Shown piece after piece: positions 1-8,273 of a DNA stretch of 64,000 nt; position 1 is the stretch's first letter, and each line of letters opens with the position of its first letter. Position numbers and translations under genes: made by a program. This DNA comes from Rhizobium glycinendophyticum (GTDB lineage: Bacteria > Pseudomonadota > Alphaproteobacteria > Rhizobiales > Rhizobiaceae). A model generated the notes under the pieces. The model ran no database searches. It saw nothing but the letters and a program-made list of their open reading frames with translations, and was not told where the DNA came from. Where the stretch lies: positions 434,001 through 498,000 of the forward strand of contig NZ_VFYP01000001.1 in NCBI RefSeq assembly GCF_006443685.1, written 5' to 3'.

Positions 1-44
1 GCGGTTACCCGTTTTGCAGCGCAGGGCTGAGAGCGCAGTGCAGT

Positions 45-2048
45 CTACATCAGATCGCGCGGAATGGCCTTTTGCGGGAAGGTCTTTTCGAACACCTTGA
101 TGTCACCTTCGTAAGCCACGACCGACGCACTGATCAGCCAATCCGTCTTGGTGCAGGCGATATGCGATGTCGAGACGGTGCGCACGAACCAGCCGGGGCG
201 CAGCATGTCGCAGGTCCACACCGAGGTCCCGGTCATTGACTGGGGATCGCCCGGCGAGATCGACCAGACTTCGTCGCGCACCTGGCGGGTCGATAGGCCC
301 GTGCCGGGATGCTCGAACAGGCCGGTATCCTCATAGATCGTGTAGGAGGTGCGGTTGGCCTGGAGGTCGCGCAGCACCTGGCGGCGGGTCTCCGACGGCG
401 CATGTTCAATATAGGTCGGCAACGGATTGGGATTGTCCGGCTGCTTCATCTCGAAGGTGTCGTGCGCGCCGAGCTTCGGCAGAGCGAGGCCGAGCGTGGC
501 GATGTCGAGCGTCAGTTCCGCATCGGTCGGCGCCGGGAGAACCATCGGCCAGTAGGCGGACGAGAGCGACAGCCGGATGCGGTGACCGGGACGGAAGCGG
601 TAGCCGCAGGCGTCGAGGATCAAGCGGATCGGTGTCGGTTCGCCCGGTGTCATCGGTTGCGGTTCGGCATTGCCGTTGCGGTGGGTGAGGTTCAGCACGC
701 CGAAGGCGACGCGGGTGGCGGAGCCGTCGGGATGCACGTCGACGATCCGGGCGATGAGATTGGCGACCGGGGCATCGCTCGACAGCATCACGGAGAGTTC
801 CGGGCGGCCGAAGATATCGAGCGTGTGGGTGAGGGGCGCAGTCTGGAAGGTCAACGATCCCGCATCGTCTATGCGCTGGTCGCCGGCGAGTTCGGCGTCC
901 GGCTTCAACGTGAACCATTCGCCGGCGGCAGTGCCGGTGTCGAGAGGGGATTTCAGCGAGACCGGATGAGCCGAAGCATTTGGGATCGGATGGCCTTCCG
1001 TCAGCGAGCCGAAGGCCTCGACGTAAAAATTCAGCATCTCCGGTGCCTGCCAGCGGTCTTTCGAAATCCAGAAGCCCGGATCGACATCCCGGCGTGGGGC
1101 GGGTTTCACGGCGTCGAGGATATAGGCGCGCACTTGCGACACGGCCACGGTCCCGTTTTGCTCGCCGCGCAGCCAGCGGTTCCAGAAGGCGATGGCCTCG
1201 CCGTGAAAATCGGCGCGTGGCTTCGGCCAGGCGAAATGTGGGTATTTGTGGATCCACGGACCGATCAGCGCCTTGGACCGGTCGGGCATGCCCTCGACGG
1301 CAAGAAGCGGCGTGTTGCGATAGCCGTCGGCCCAGCCGGCGATGACGAGCGAGGGGATCGCGACGGCAGAGAAATCCTCGCCGATCGAGCCGTGTTTCCA
1401 AAAGGCGTCGCGGCGCTGGTGGGGGAGCCATTCCTCCAGGAAGAAGGGCTCGTTTTCCAGCCGTTCCATCCACATCTCACGCCAGCGGTCGCCGACGATT
1501 TCAGGATCGGGCGAGCGCGACTGGTAGGCGAGCATGGTGGCGGCCCAGGAGAGCTGGGCCGACAGGTGGCAGCCGTTCTTGTAATGAATGTCGTCGTTGT
1601 AGCGGTCGGTGGTCGAGGCGATCGAGATGACGGCTTTCAGCGCCGGTGGGCGCAGCGCTGCGACCTGCAGGCAGTTGAAGCCGCCCCAGGAGATCCCCAT
1701 CATGCCGACAGAGCCATTCGACCAGGGCTGCGCGGCGATCCAGGCGATCAGTTCGCAGGCATTGGCGAGTTCGAGTTCGGTATACTCGCCGTCAATGACA
1801 CCGTCGGATTCGCCCGAGCCGCGGATATCGACGCGTACGCCGGCAATGCCGGCGGCGGCGAAAACCGGATAGGTGGATTCGTCACGTGGGCTCGTTCCGT
1901 CCCGCTTGCGATAGGGCAGGAATTCGAAGACGGCGGGCACCGGATCGGTCTCGGCCCCCTCGGGCATCCAGATGCGTGCGGCAAGCCGCGTGCCGTCGGC
2001 AAGGGTGATCCACTGGTTTTCGATGGTGGTGAATGGGCGGGATGTCAT
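45..2048 (-). CDS. CocE/NonD family alpha/beta hydrolase
   Basis: A 667-residue cytoplasmic hydrolase of the CocE/NonD (X-Pro dipeptidyl-peptidase S15-like) family, which cleaves esters or acyl-amides. The nucleophile motif GISWGG places Ser120. Asp241 in GWADGY and His267 in GPWIHKYPH complete the expected triad. The C-terminal half has the jelly-roll character of the family. The ATG at 2048 is chosen because the longer reading frame upstream runs into a palindromic repeat. It lies downstream of the ABC importer and on the same strand, so it may process an imported conjugate. The natural substrate cannot be told from sequence. Family call is firm, role is inference. Confidence 0.85.
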   Translation of the reverse strand: MTSRPFTTIENQWITLADGTRLAARIWMPEGAETDPVPAVFEFLPYRKRDGTSPRDESTYPVFAAAGIAGVRVDIRGSGESDGVIDGEYTELELANACELIAWIAAQPWSNGSVGMMGISWGGFNCLQVAALRPPALKAVISIASTTDRYNDDIHYKNGCHLSAQLSWAATMLAYQSRSPDPEIVGDRWREMWMERLENEPFFLEEWLPHQRRDAFWKHGSIGEDFSAVAIPSLVIAGWADGYRNTPLLAVEGMPDRSKALIGPWIHKYPHFAWPKPRADFHGEAIAFWNRWLRGEQNGTVAVSQVRAYILDAVKPAPRRDVDPGFWISKDRWQAPEMLNFYVEAFGSLTEGHPIPNASAHPVSLKSPLDTGTAAGEWFTLKPDAELAGDQRIDDAGSLTFQTAPLTHTLDIFGRPELSVMLSSDAPVANLIARIVDVHPDGSATRVAFGVLNLTHRNGNAEPQPMTPGEPTPIRLILDACGYRFRPGHRIRLSLSSAYWPMVLPAPTDAELTLDIATLGLALPKLGAHDTFEMKQPDNPNPLPTYIEHAPSETRRQVLRDLQANRTSYTIYEDTGLFEHPGTGLSTRQVRDEVWSISPGDPQSMTGTSVWTCDMLRPGWFVRTVSTSHIACTKTDWLISASVVAYEGDIKVFEKTFPQKAIPRDLM

Positions 2049-2062
2049 GCTGTGCCTTCGGG

Positions 2063-2212
2063 TGATGAATTCGAGTTGGTGGTTTTCCCCTCCCCAACCC
2101 CTCCCCACAAGGGGGAGGGGCTTTGGCCCCGCGCGCTGCCTTGAAGGTGGATCGAGCGGTTTCCCCAGCGTCTCTCCCCCCTGTGGGGGAGATGGCCGGC
2201 AGGCCAGAGGGG
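2063..2212. repeat. Rhizobial palindromic intergenic repeat (RIME-like)
   Basis: The spacer between the hydrolase and the ABC ATPase carries three inverted repeats. The first has 9-bp arms, C-rich at 2098-2106 and G-rich at 2112-2120. The second pairs 2173-2180 with 2185-2192. The third is TGGCC/GGCCA at 2193-2206. This arrangement resembles the small mosaic palindromic elements scattered between genes in Rhizobium and Agrobacterium. It could form strong RNA hairpins and reduce read-through into the hydrolase gene. The family name rests on recall, and the repeat number in the genome is unknown here. Confidence 0.6.
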
Positions 2213-2230
2213 GTTCTTACTGCTACGTCG

Positions 2231-3862
2231 TCAGTGCCCCGCGCTCTCCATGCGGCGGGTGGCGAGCGCCCGCTCCAGCCAGCCGAGTTCCATCTCGGGC
2301 ACGGACTTGAGCAAGAGGTCGGTATAGTCATCGAAGGGCGGCGACAGCACTTCCGATTTGGGCCCGAAGCGCACCAGGCGACCGCGATGCATGACGGCGA
2401 CGCTGTCGGCAATGGCGCGGACGATCGCGATGTCGTGGGTGATGAACATGTAGGACACCTGGGTTTCCGCCTGCAGCCGCATCAAGAGCGACAGGATGCC
2501 CTCCGCCACCAGCGGATCGAGCGCAGAGGTCGGCTCGTCGCAGAGGATCAGTTCCGGCTCCGCCGCCAGCGCTCGGGCAATTGCCACGCGCTGTTTCTGC
2601 CCGCCGGACAGCTCGGCCGGATAGCGATCGATGAAACCGGAGGCCATTTCGATCTGCTCCAGCAACTCCTTGACGCGCGCCGTTTTCGCCGCCCCATGCA
2701 GGCCGCGATAGAAGGTGAGCGGCCGGCCGATGATGTCGCGCACCGTCTGGCGGGGGTTCATTGCCGTGTCGGCCATCTGATAGATCAGCTGGATGCGGCG
2801 GAGGTCATCGCGGCTGCGCTGCTTGAGGGCCGGCGTCAGCGGTTTACCGTCGAAGGTGACGGTGCCCGACATCGGCGGCAGGAGGCCGGTGATGACGCGG
2901 GCGAGGGTCGACTTGCCCGAGCCTGACTCGCCGACGACGGCGAGCGTCTGGCCCTTCGGCAGATGCAGCGACACGTCGTGCAGCACCTTGAAGCCGTTGG
3001 AATAGCCAGCCGTCACATTTTCGATTTTGAGCTGCCGATCGCTCTGGTCGGTGGCCTCCTCCTTGCGCGCCTGGCGGACATTGACGAGCGCGCGGGTATA
3101 CTCTTGGGCCGGCGCTTCGATGATTTGCTGCGTCGTGCCATACTCGACGGTCTTGCCCTGGCGCAGCACCATGATGTCATCCGAGATCTGCGCGACCACG
3201 GCGAGGTCATGGGTGATGTAGAGAGCGGCGGTGTGGGTCGTCTCGATCGCGTGTTTGATCGCGGCCAGCACGTCGATCTGGGTGGTGACGTCGAGCGCGG
3301 TCGTCGGCTCGTCGAAGACGATCAGTTCCGGGTTGGAGCAGAGCGCCATGGCGGTCATCGCGCGTTGCAACTGGCCGCCGGAGACCTGGTGCGGGTAGCG
3401 CTCGCCGAAGGTTTCCGGGTTCGGCAGGCCGAGCACACCGAACAGATAGGTGGCGCGGGCGCGGGCCTCCTCGACCGTCATCAGCTTGTGCGCGACGGTC
3501 GCCTCGATGACCTGGTCGCCCAGCCGGTGGGCGGGGTTGAAGGCTGCGGCAGCCGATTGCGCGACATAGCAGACGCGGTCGCCGCGCAGCTTGCGAATGC
3601 CGGACTTGCCGAGCTTCAGAATGTTCTCACCGTTCAACAGCACTTCGCCGCCGGTGATGCGGGCACTGCCGCGACCGTAAGCGAGCGCCGACAGACCGAT
3701 GGTTGACTTGCCGGCGCCGGATTCGCCGATGAGGCCGAGGACCCGGCCCTTGGGCAGGCTGAAGGAGACGCCCTCGACGATGGTGATGTCCTTCGGCGGT
3801 TCGCCCGGCGGATAGGCTGTGGCTTCGATCTTCAGATCGCGGACGGTGAGGAGTTCAGACAT
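2231..3862 (-). CDS. ABC transporter ATPase, fused DppD-DppF type
   Basis: A 543-residue protein with two complete nucleotide-binding domains in one chain, so it probably supplies both ATPase sites of a peptide/nickel-family importer. Domain 1 has Walker [10 protein letters not shown] (residues about 46-54), signature VSGGQ and Walker [10 protein letters not shown]. Domain 2 has GESGSGKST near residue 310, signature LSGGQKQR and [13 protein letters not shown] lies two codons upstream, but the GGGAGG at 3871-3876 is 8 nt from the ATG at 3862, which decides the start. The gene overlaps the end of the upstream permease by 8 nt, which suggests translational coupling. Confidence 0.92.
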   Translation of the reverse strand: MSELLTVRDLKIEATAYPPGEPPKDITIVEGVSFSLPKGRVLGLIGESGAGKSTIGLSALAYGRGSARITGGEVLLNGENILKLGKSGIRKLRGDRVCYVAQSAAAAFNPAHRLGDQVIEATVAHKLMTVEEARARATYLFGVLGLPNPETFGERYPHQVSGGQLQRAMTAMALCSNPELIVFDEPTTALDVTTQIDVLAAIKHAIETTHTAALYITHDLAVVAQISDDIMVLRQGKTVEYGTTQQIIEAPAQEYTRALVNVRQARKEEATDQSDRQLKIENVTAGYSNGFKVLHDVSLHLPKGQTLAVVGESGSGKSTLARVITGLLPPMSGTVTFDGKPLTPALKQRSRDDLRRIQLIYQMADTAMNPRQTVRDIIGRPLTFYRGLHGAAKTARVKELLEQIEMASGFIDRYPAELSGGQKQRVAIARALAAEPELILCDEPTSALDPLVAEGILSLLMRLQAETQVSYMFITHDIAIVRAIADSVAVMHRGRLVRFGPKSEVLSPPFDDYTDLLLKSVPEMELGWLERALATRRMESAGH

Positions 3863-4682
3863 CGCCACGGCCTCCCTTCAGGCTGGATGTGCGCCCGAGC
3901 AGCCAATCGACCACCAGGTTGACGCAGACGGCGAGCGCGGCAATGGCCGAGCCTGGCACGAGGGCTGCCGAAATGCCGAAGATGATCCCGTCCTTGTTGT
4001 CCTTGACCATGCCGCCCCAATCGGCTGCCGGCGGCTGGATGCCGAGGCCGAGGAAGGAGAGGGTGGAGAGGAAGAGGATCGAGAAGGCGAAGCGCAGGCC
4101 GAATTCAGCGAGCAGTGGGGAGAGCGTGTTGGGCAGGATCTCGCGGAAGATGATCCACATCGTGCCTTCGCCGCGCAGCTTGGCGGCCTCGACGAATTCC
4201 ATGACGGCGACGTCGAGGGCGACGGCCCGGCCGAGGCGATAGACGCGGGTGGAATCGAGGATCGCCATGACCATGATCAGCACTAAGAGGTTCTGCGGCA
4301 GCACCGCGAGCACCACGAGCGCGAAGATCAGCGTCGGGATCGACATCATCAGGTCGTTGAAGCGCGACAGTGTCTGGTCGATGACGCCGCGCGAGACGGC
4401 GGCCGTGAAGCTGAGGAAGATGCCCAGCGAAAACGAGATGACTGTCGCGGCCAGCGCCACCGTGAGCGTGGTGCGCGTGCCATAGATCATGCGCGACAGC
4501 AGGTCACGGCCGAGATTGTCGGTGCCGAGCGGGAAGGCCCCGCCCATGGGCTCCCAGACGGCGCCCACCACCTCACGTTCGCCATGCGGCGCGATCAAGG
4601 GGGCAAAGAGCGCGCAGAAGATGGCGAGCGTGATGCCGAAGATGCCGACCCAGGCGCTGATGGGGATCTGTCTCAATCTCAT
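3855..4682 (-). CDS. ABC transporter permease, DppC-like
   Basis: A 275-residue inner-membrane permease of the peptide/opine/nickel ABC family. It starts with one N-terminal membrane helix, followed by the family's PLGTDNLGRDLLSR segment (around residue 50) and further helices. The EAA-type cytoplasmic loop that contacts the ATPase is at EAAKLRGEG. The start codon overlaps the stop of the partner permease by 4 nt (ATGA) and the end overlaps the ATPase start, so the three genes form a tight operon. Context beside carnitine-degradation genes suggests import of a quaternary amine or its conjugate, but the family alone does not tell the substrate. Confidence 0.9.
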   Translation of the reverse strand: MRLRQIPISAWVGIFGITLAIFCALFAPLIAPHGEREVVGAVWEPMGGAFPLGTDNLGRDLLSRMIYGTRTTLTVALAATVISFSLGIFLSFTAAVSRGVIDQTLSRFNDLMMSIPTLIFALVVLAVLPQNLLVLIMVMAILDSTRVYRLGRAVALDVAVMEFVEAAKLRGEGTMWIIFREILPNTLSPLLAEFGLRFAFSILFLSTLSFLGLGIQPPAADWGGMVKDNKDGIIFGISAALVPGSAIAALAVCVNLVVDWLLGRTSSLKGGRGDV

Positions 4683-5686
4683 CTCGGATGCCTCAGTCTC
4701 GGATTGGCGACGATGGCGATGATGTCGGCCAGCATGTTGAGGAAGATGTAGACTGCCGCGAAGATCAGGCCGCAGGCCTGGACAACGGGCATGTCGCGCA
4801 CGGTGACGGCATCGACCATGTACTGGCCCATGCCGGGATAGACGAAGACCACTTCGACCACGACGACGCCGACGACGAGATAGGCGAGGTTGAGGGCGAC
4901 GACGTTGACGATCGGGGCAATCGCGTTCGGTGCGGCATGTTTGACGATGGCCCGGAGCGCGGAGAGGCCCTTCAGTTCGGCGGTTTCCATATAGGCCGAC
5001 GACATGACCGAGAGAATTGCGGCGCGGGTCATGCGCATCATGTGGGCAAGCACCACGAGCACGAGTGTCGCCGTCGGCAGCGCCATGGCCTTCAGCCGTT
5101 CGGCGATGGTCATGCCGTCATGTACGGTCGAGGGGAAGGTCGCGATGTTGAAGTTGATCGCGAAGACCAGGATCAGCAAATAGCCGATGAAGAATTCCGG
5201 CAGCGAGATCGCCGCAAGCGAGATCACGTTGATGATGCGATCGGGCATGCGGTTGCGAAAATGCACGGCGAGCATGCCGAGGCCGACCGCGAGCGGCACG
5301 GAAATCGCGGCGGCGAGTGCTGCCAGCGACAGGGAATTGCCGAGCCGCTTTCCGATCTGTTCGGTGACGGAGTTCCGGCTCGCCCAGGAGGTGCCGAAAT
5401 CGCCCTGGATTGCGCCGCCGAGCCATTCGAAATAACGGGTGACGATGGGCCGGTCGAGGCCGAGATCGGCGCGGATATTGGCGACCGCCTGCGGCGTGGC
5501 CGACTGGCCGAGATAGGTGGTGGCAAAGTCGCCGGGAAGGGCCTCGACGCCGCCATAGATGAGCACCGAAACCGCGAGCAGCAGGACGAGGCTCAGCACC
5601 AGACGCTGCGCCACCAGGACGGCCAGCGGGAACCGCTGGTAGAGAGAAAGGGCCGGTATGTCACCGGTATCGGTCGATTGGGTCAT
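4679..5686 (-). CDS. ABC transporter permease, DppB-like
   Basis: A 335-residue inner-membrane permease, the DppB-type partner of the adjacent DppC-like protein. After a cytoplasmic N-terminus there is a first membrane helix (about residues 27-50). The family motif GLDRPIVTRYFEWL follows, then five more helices, with the EAA loop near METAELKGLS. Length and topology are normal for the family. The stop overlaps the next start by 4 nt. The gene follows the substrate-binding protein by about 100 nt, a gap that often lets the binding protein be expressed in excess. Confidence 0.9.
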   Translation of the reverse strand: MTQSTDTGDIPALSLYQRFPLAVLVAQRLVLSLVLLLAVSVLIYGGVEALPGDFATTYLGQSATPQAVANIRADLGLDRPIVTRYFEWLGGAIQGDFGTSWASRNSVTEQIGKRLGNSLSLAALAAAISVPLAVGLGMLAVHFRNRMPDRIINVISLAAISLPEFFIGYLLILVFAINFNIATFPSTVHDGMTIAERLKAMALPTATLVLVVLAHMMRMTRAAILSVMSSAYMETAELKGLSALRAIVKHAAPNAIAPIVNVVALNLAYLVVGVVVVEVVFVYPGMGQYMVDAVTVRDMPVVQACGLIFAAVYIFLNMLADIIAIVANPRLRHPR

Positions 5687-5789
5687 GCGTTTTGAGCCGC
5701 CATCCAGAAAAACGGGTATGGCCCGCGAACCTCATGTCCGCGGGCCGATGACCGGAGCAGTACGTCAGACGACTGCTCGTTTCGGGCAA

Positions 5790-7373
5790 TCAGGCTTCCA
5801 GCCAGACGCGGGTCGCGACATAGCCGTTCGACATGTCGTTGCCGATGTCGTGAACATAGCCCTTCACGCTCTTCTGCGCCGCGTTCACGAAGTCGTTGAA
5901 CATCGGCAGGATCAGGCCGCCCTCGTCGCGCACCATCATCGCCATCTCGCGATACATGTCCTTGCGCTTGCCTTCATCGAGTTCGGCGCGCGCCTGAAGC
6001 AGGATCTTGTCGAAGTCGGGACGCAAGAAACGGGTGTCGTTCCAGTCGGCGGTCGAAAGGTAAGCCGTGGAATACATCTGGTCCTGGGTCGGGCGACCGC
6101 CCCAATAGGACGTGGAGAAGGGCTGGACATTCCAGACATTCGACCAGTAGCCGTCACCCGGCTCGCGCTTCACTTCGATCTCGATACCGGCCTTCTGGGC
6201 GCTGCCCTGGTAGAGAACGGCGGCGTCGACAGCCCCCGGGAAGGCGACTTCCGACGTGCGCAGCAGGACCGGACCGGAGTGACCCGACTTCTTGTAGTGG
6301 AAGGCGGCCTTGTCCGGATCGTAGGTGCGCTGCTCGATGCCCTCGGGGAAGAGCGCATAGGTGCTGTTGATCGGGAAGTCGTTGCCGACCTTGCCGTAAC
6401 CGCCGAGCACGGTCTCGACCATGGCTTCGCGGTCCATGGCATATTTCAGCGCAAGGCGAAGATCGTTGTTGTCGAACGGCGCGGTGTTGCAATGCATGAT
6501 GAAGACATAGTGGCCGCGACCGGAGGTCGAGAGGATCTCGACATTCGGCGAGCGCTTCAGCATGCCGACGGTCTTCGGATCGACGCGGTTGATGTAGTGG
6601 ACCTGACCGGAGGCGAGCGCCGCGATACGGGCGGTCGCATCGTTCATGCCGATGATCTCGATCGTGTCGACATAGCCGCGGTCCGAACGCCAGTCATTGG
6701 GGTTCTTTTCAAGCGTTGCGCGCACGCCGGCTTCGAAGCTGGTCAGCTTGTAGGGGCCGGTGCCGATCGAGGCGAGCGGGTCGTCGTAACCGCCGTTCGG
6801 CTGGATGACGAGGTGGTAGTCGGTGAGAAGCAGCGGCAGGTCGGCATTGCCTTCGGTCAAGACGAGAACGAGCTTGTCGCCATCCTTCTTGATCTCCTTG
6901 ATCGACTTCATCACGCCGAGCGCGCCGGATTCGGACTTCTCGTCGGTGTGGCGCTTCAGGGTGGCGACGACGTCGTCGATGGTCAGTTCCTTGCCGTTAT
7001 GGAACTGCACGCCCTTGCGGATGGTGAAGGTCCAGGTCGCGGCATCGGCGGACGGTTCCCAGCTTTCGGCGAGCGCCGGGACCGCTGCACCCGTCAGCGG
7101 ATCGCTTTCGACCAGCATGTCGCCCCAGCAGCGGCCGACGCAGAACATGAACTGCGACAGGAATTTCGCCGGGTCCTTGCTGTCGGTGGCCGAGCCGCCT
7201 TCGAGGCCGAGCTTCAGGTTGCCGCCGCGCTTCGGCTCCTGCGCCGAGGCGCTGGTGGCGTAGAGCGAGCTGGCGGCCGTGAGCGTCAGGCCGGCGGCCA
7301 TGGCGCGGCCCATGAACTCGCGTCGGCTGAGTGCGGCTCGGCTCAGGCTCGAAAGAAATTTATCGTTGCTCAT
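5790..7373 (-). CDS. ABC transporter substrate-binding protein, peptide/opine family (SBP_bac_5)
   Basis: A 527-residue periplasmic binding protein for the adjacent permeases. The N-terminus carries a Tat-type signal: a twin-arginine SRREFM (Arg16-Arg17), a hydrophobic stretch and an ASA-Q cleavage site near residue 44. The mature part has typical family-5 segments (NLKLGLEGG near the N-terminus, FHNGKELTIDDVV around residue 125). It is the first gene of the transporter block and lies 113 nt downstream of the CaiD-like gene on the same strand. Family 5 proteins bind peptides, opines, nickel chelates or betaine-like ligands. Neighbours favour carnitine, gamma-butyrobetaine or a conjugate. This is inference. 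Confidence 0.88.
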   Translation of the reverse strand: MSNDKFLSSLSRAALSRREFMGRAMAAGLTLTAASSLYATSASAQEPKRGGNLKLGLEGGSATDSKDPAKFLSQFMFCVGRCWGDMLVESDPLTGAAVPALAESWEPSADAATWTFTIRKGVQFHNGKELTIDDVVATLKRHTDEKSESGALGVMKSIKEIKKDGDKLVLVLTEGNADLPLLLTDYHLVIQPNGGYDDPLASIGTGPYKLTSFEAGVRATLEKNPNDWRSDRGYVDTIEIIGMNDATARIAALASGQVHYINRVDPKTVGMLKRSPNVEILSTSGRGHYVFIMHCNTAPFDNNDLRLALKYAMDREAMVETVLGGYGKVGNDFPINSTYALFPEGIEQRTYDPDKAAFHYKKSGHSGPVLLRTSEVAFPGAVDAAVLYQGSAQKAGIEIEVKREPGDGYWSNVWNVQPFSTSYWGGRPTQDQMYSTAYLSTADWNDTRFLRPDFDKILLQARAELDEGKRKDMYREMAMMVRDEGGLILPMFNDFVNAAQKSVKGYVHDIGNDMSNGYVATRVWLEA

Positions 7374-7486
7374 CGTCTGTTCCCTTGTTCTGGTTGGTTA
7401 TGCGTCCGGCATTTTTCCGTGACGGTGGCGATCGTACGGTTGCGCAATCGGGCCGACCGCCAGGGCCCTCACGCGGCTGCTTGAAA

Positions 7487-8269
7487 CTATCTTCCTTTCC
7501 ATACCGGCTGGCGCTTCTCGGCGAAGGCGCGTGCGCCCTCTAACTGGTCTTCGCTGCCGTAAAGCACGTCTACCGTCCGGTATTGCCGTTTGGTGATCTT
7601 GTTCATCGTCGTCTGGAAATCCCGCCCCTCCGCATCGCGCACGATCTCCTTGATTGCGGCATAGACCAGTGGGGGGCCGCTTTCGAGTAGGCGTGCCAGC
7701 GCCCAGGCGCGGTCCATCAGCGTGTCTGCCGGCAGGATCTCGTTGACGAAGCCCCAGCGATGCGCCTCCTCGGCGTTCAGCCAGCGCCCGGTCAGGAGCA
7801 TGTCCATGGCGATGTGATAGGGAATGCGCTTCGGCAGCTTGATCGAGGCGGCGTCGGCAACCGTGCCCGAGCGGATTTCCGGCAGCGCGAAGGTGGCATG
7901 GTCGGCGGCGAGAATGAGATCGGCTGATAGCGCAATCTCCAGACCGCCGCCGCAACAGATGCCGTTGATTGCGGCGATCACGGGTTTGTTGAGATCGCGC
8001 AGTTCCTGCAGCCCGCCGAAGCCGCCGACGCCGTAGTCTCCGTCGACCGCATCACCCTCGGCTGCCGCCTTCAGGTCCCAGCCTGGGCAGAAGAATTTCG
8101 TGCCGGCACCGGTGATGATGGCAACCCGCAGGCTGGCGTCGTCGCGGAAGTTTGCGAAGATTTCGCCCATGATCCGGCTGGTGGCGAGATCAACGGCATT
8201 GGCCTTGGGACGATCAATCGTCACCTCCAGGATGCCGTTTTCGCGGCGGGTGCGGATAGGGTCGGTCAC
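7487..8269 (-). CDS. Enoyl-CoA hydratase/isomerase, CaiD-like (carnitinyl-CoA dehydratase type)
   Basis: A 260-residue crotonase-fold enzyme. It probably interconverts crotonobetainyl-CoA and L-carnitinyl-CoA. The oxyanion-hole segment GICCGGGLE and the downstream FALPE give Glu111 and Glu131, which match my recollection of the catalytic glutamates of E. coli CaiD in both spacing and numbering. The segment following (LLTGRWLNAEEAHRWGFVNE) is also CaiD-like. The start is a GTG at 8269 with AAGGAG 8 nt upstream; the stop of the CoA-ligase gene lies 4 nt before it. A longer in-frame extension exists but would overlap that gene by 150 nt. Confidence 0.82.
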   Translation of the reverse strand: MTDPIRTRRENGILEVTIDRPKANAVDLATSRIMGEIFANFRDDASLRVAIITGAGTKFFCPGWDLKAAAEGDAVDGDYGVGGFGGLQELRDLNKPVIAAINGICCGGGLEIALSADLILAADHATFALPEIRSGTVADAASIKLPKRIPYHIAMDMLLTGRWLNAEEAHRWGFVNEILPADTLMDRAWALARLLESGPPLVYAAIKEIVRDAEGRDFQTTMNKITKRQYRTVDVLYGSEDQLEGARAFAEKRQPVWKGR

Positions 8270-8273
8270 GCGT

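Noticed and set aside
309..2144. Long plus-strand open frame (611 codons) across the hydrolase gene
   Set aside because: It is the mirror of a well-supported minus-strand gene, has unusual composition (many His, Arg and Gly) and no family motif.
4688..5695. Long plus-strand frame across the DppB-like permease
   Set aside because: Its sequence is rich in Asp, His and Gly with no hydrophobic core, and the opposite strand has a clear permease.
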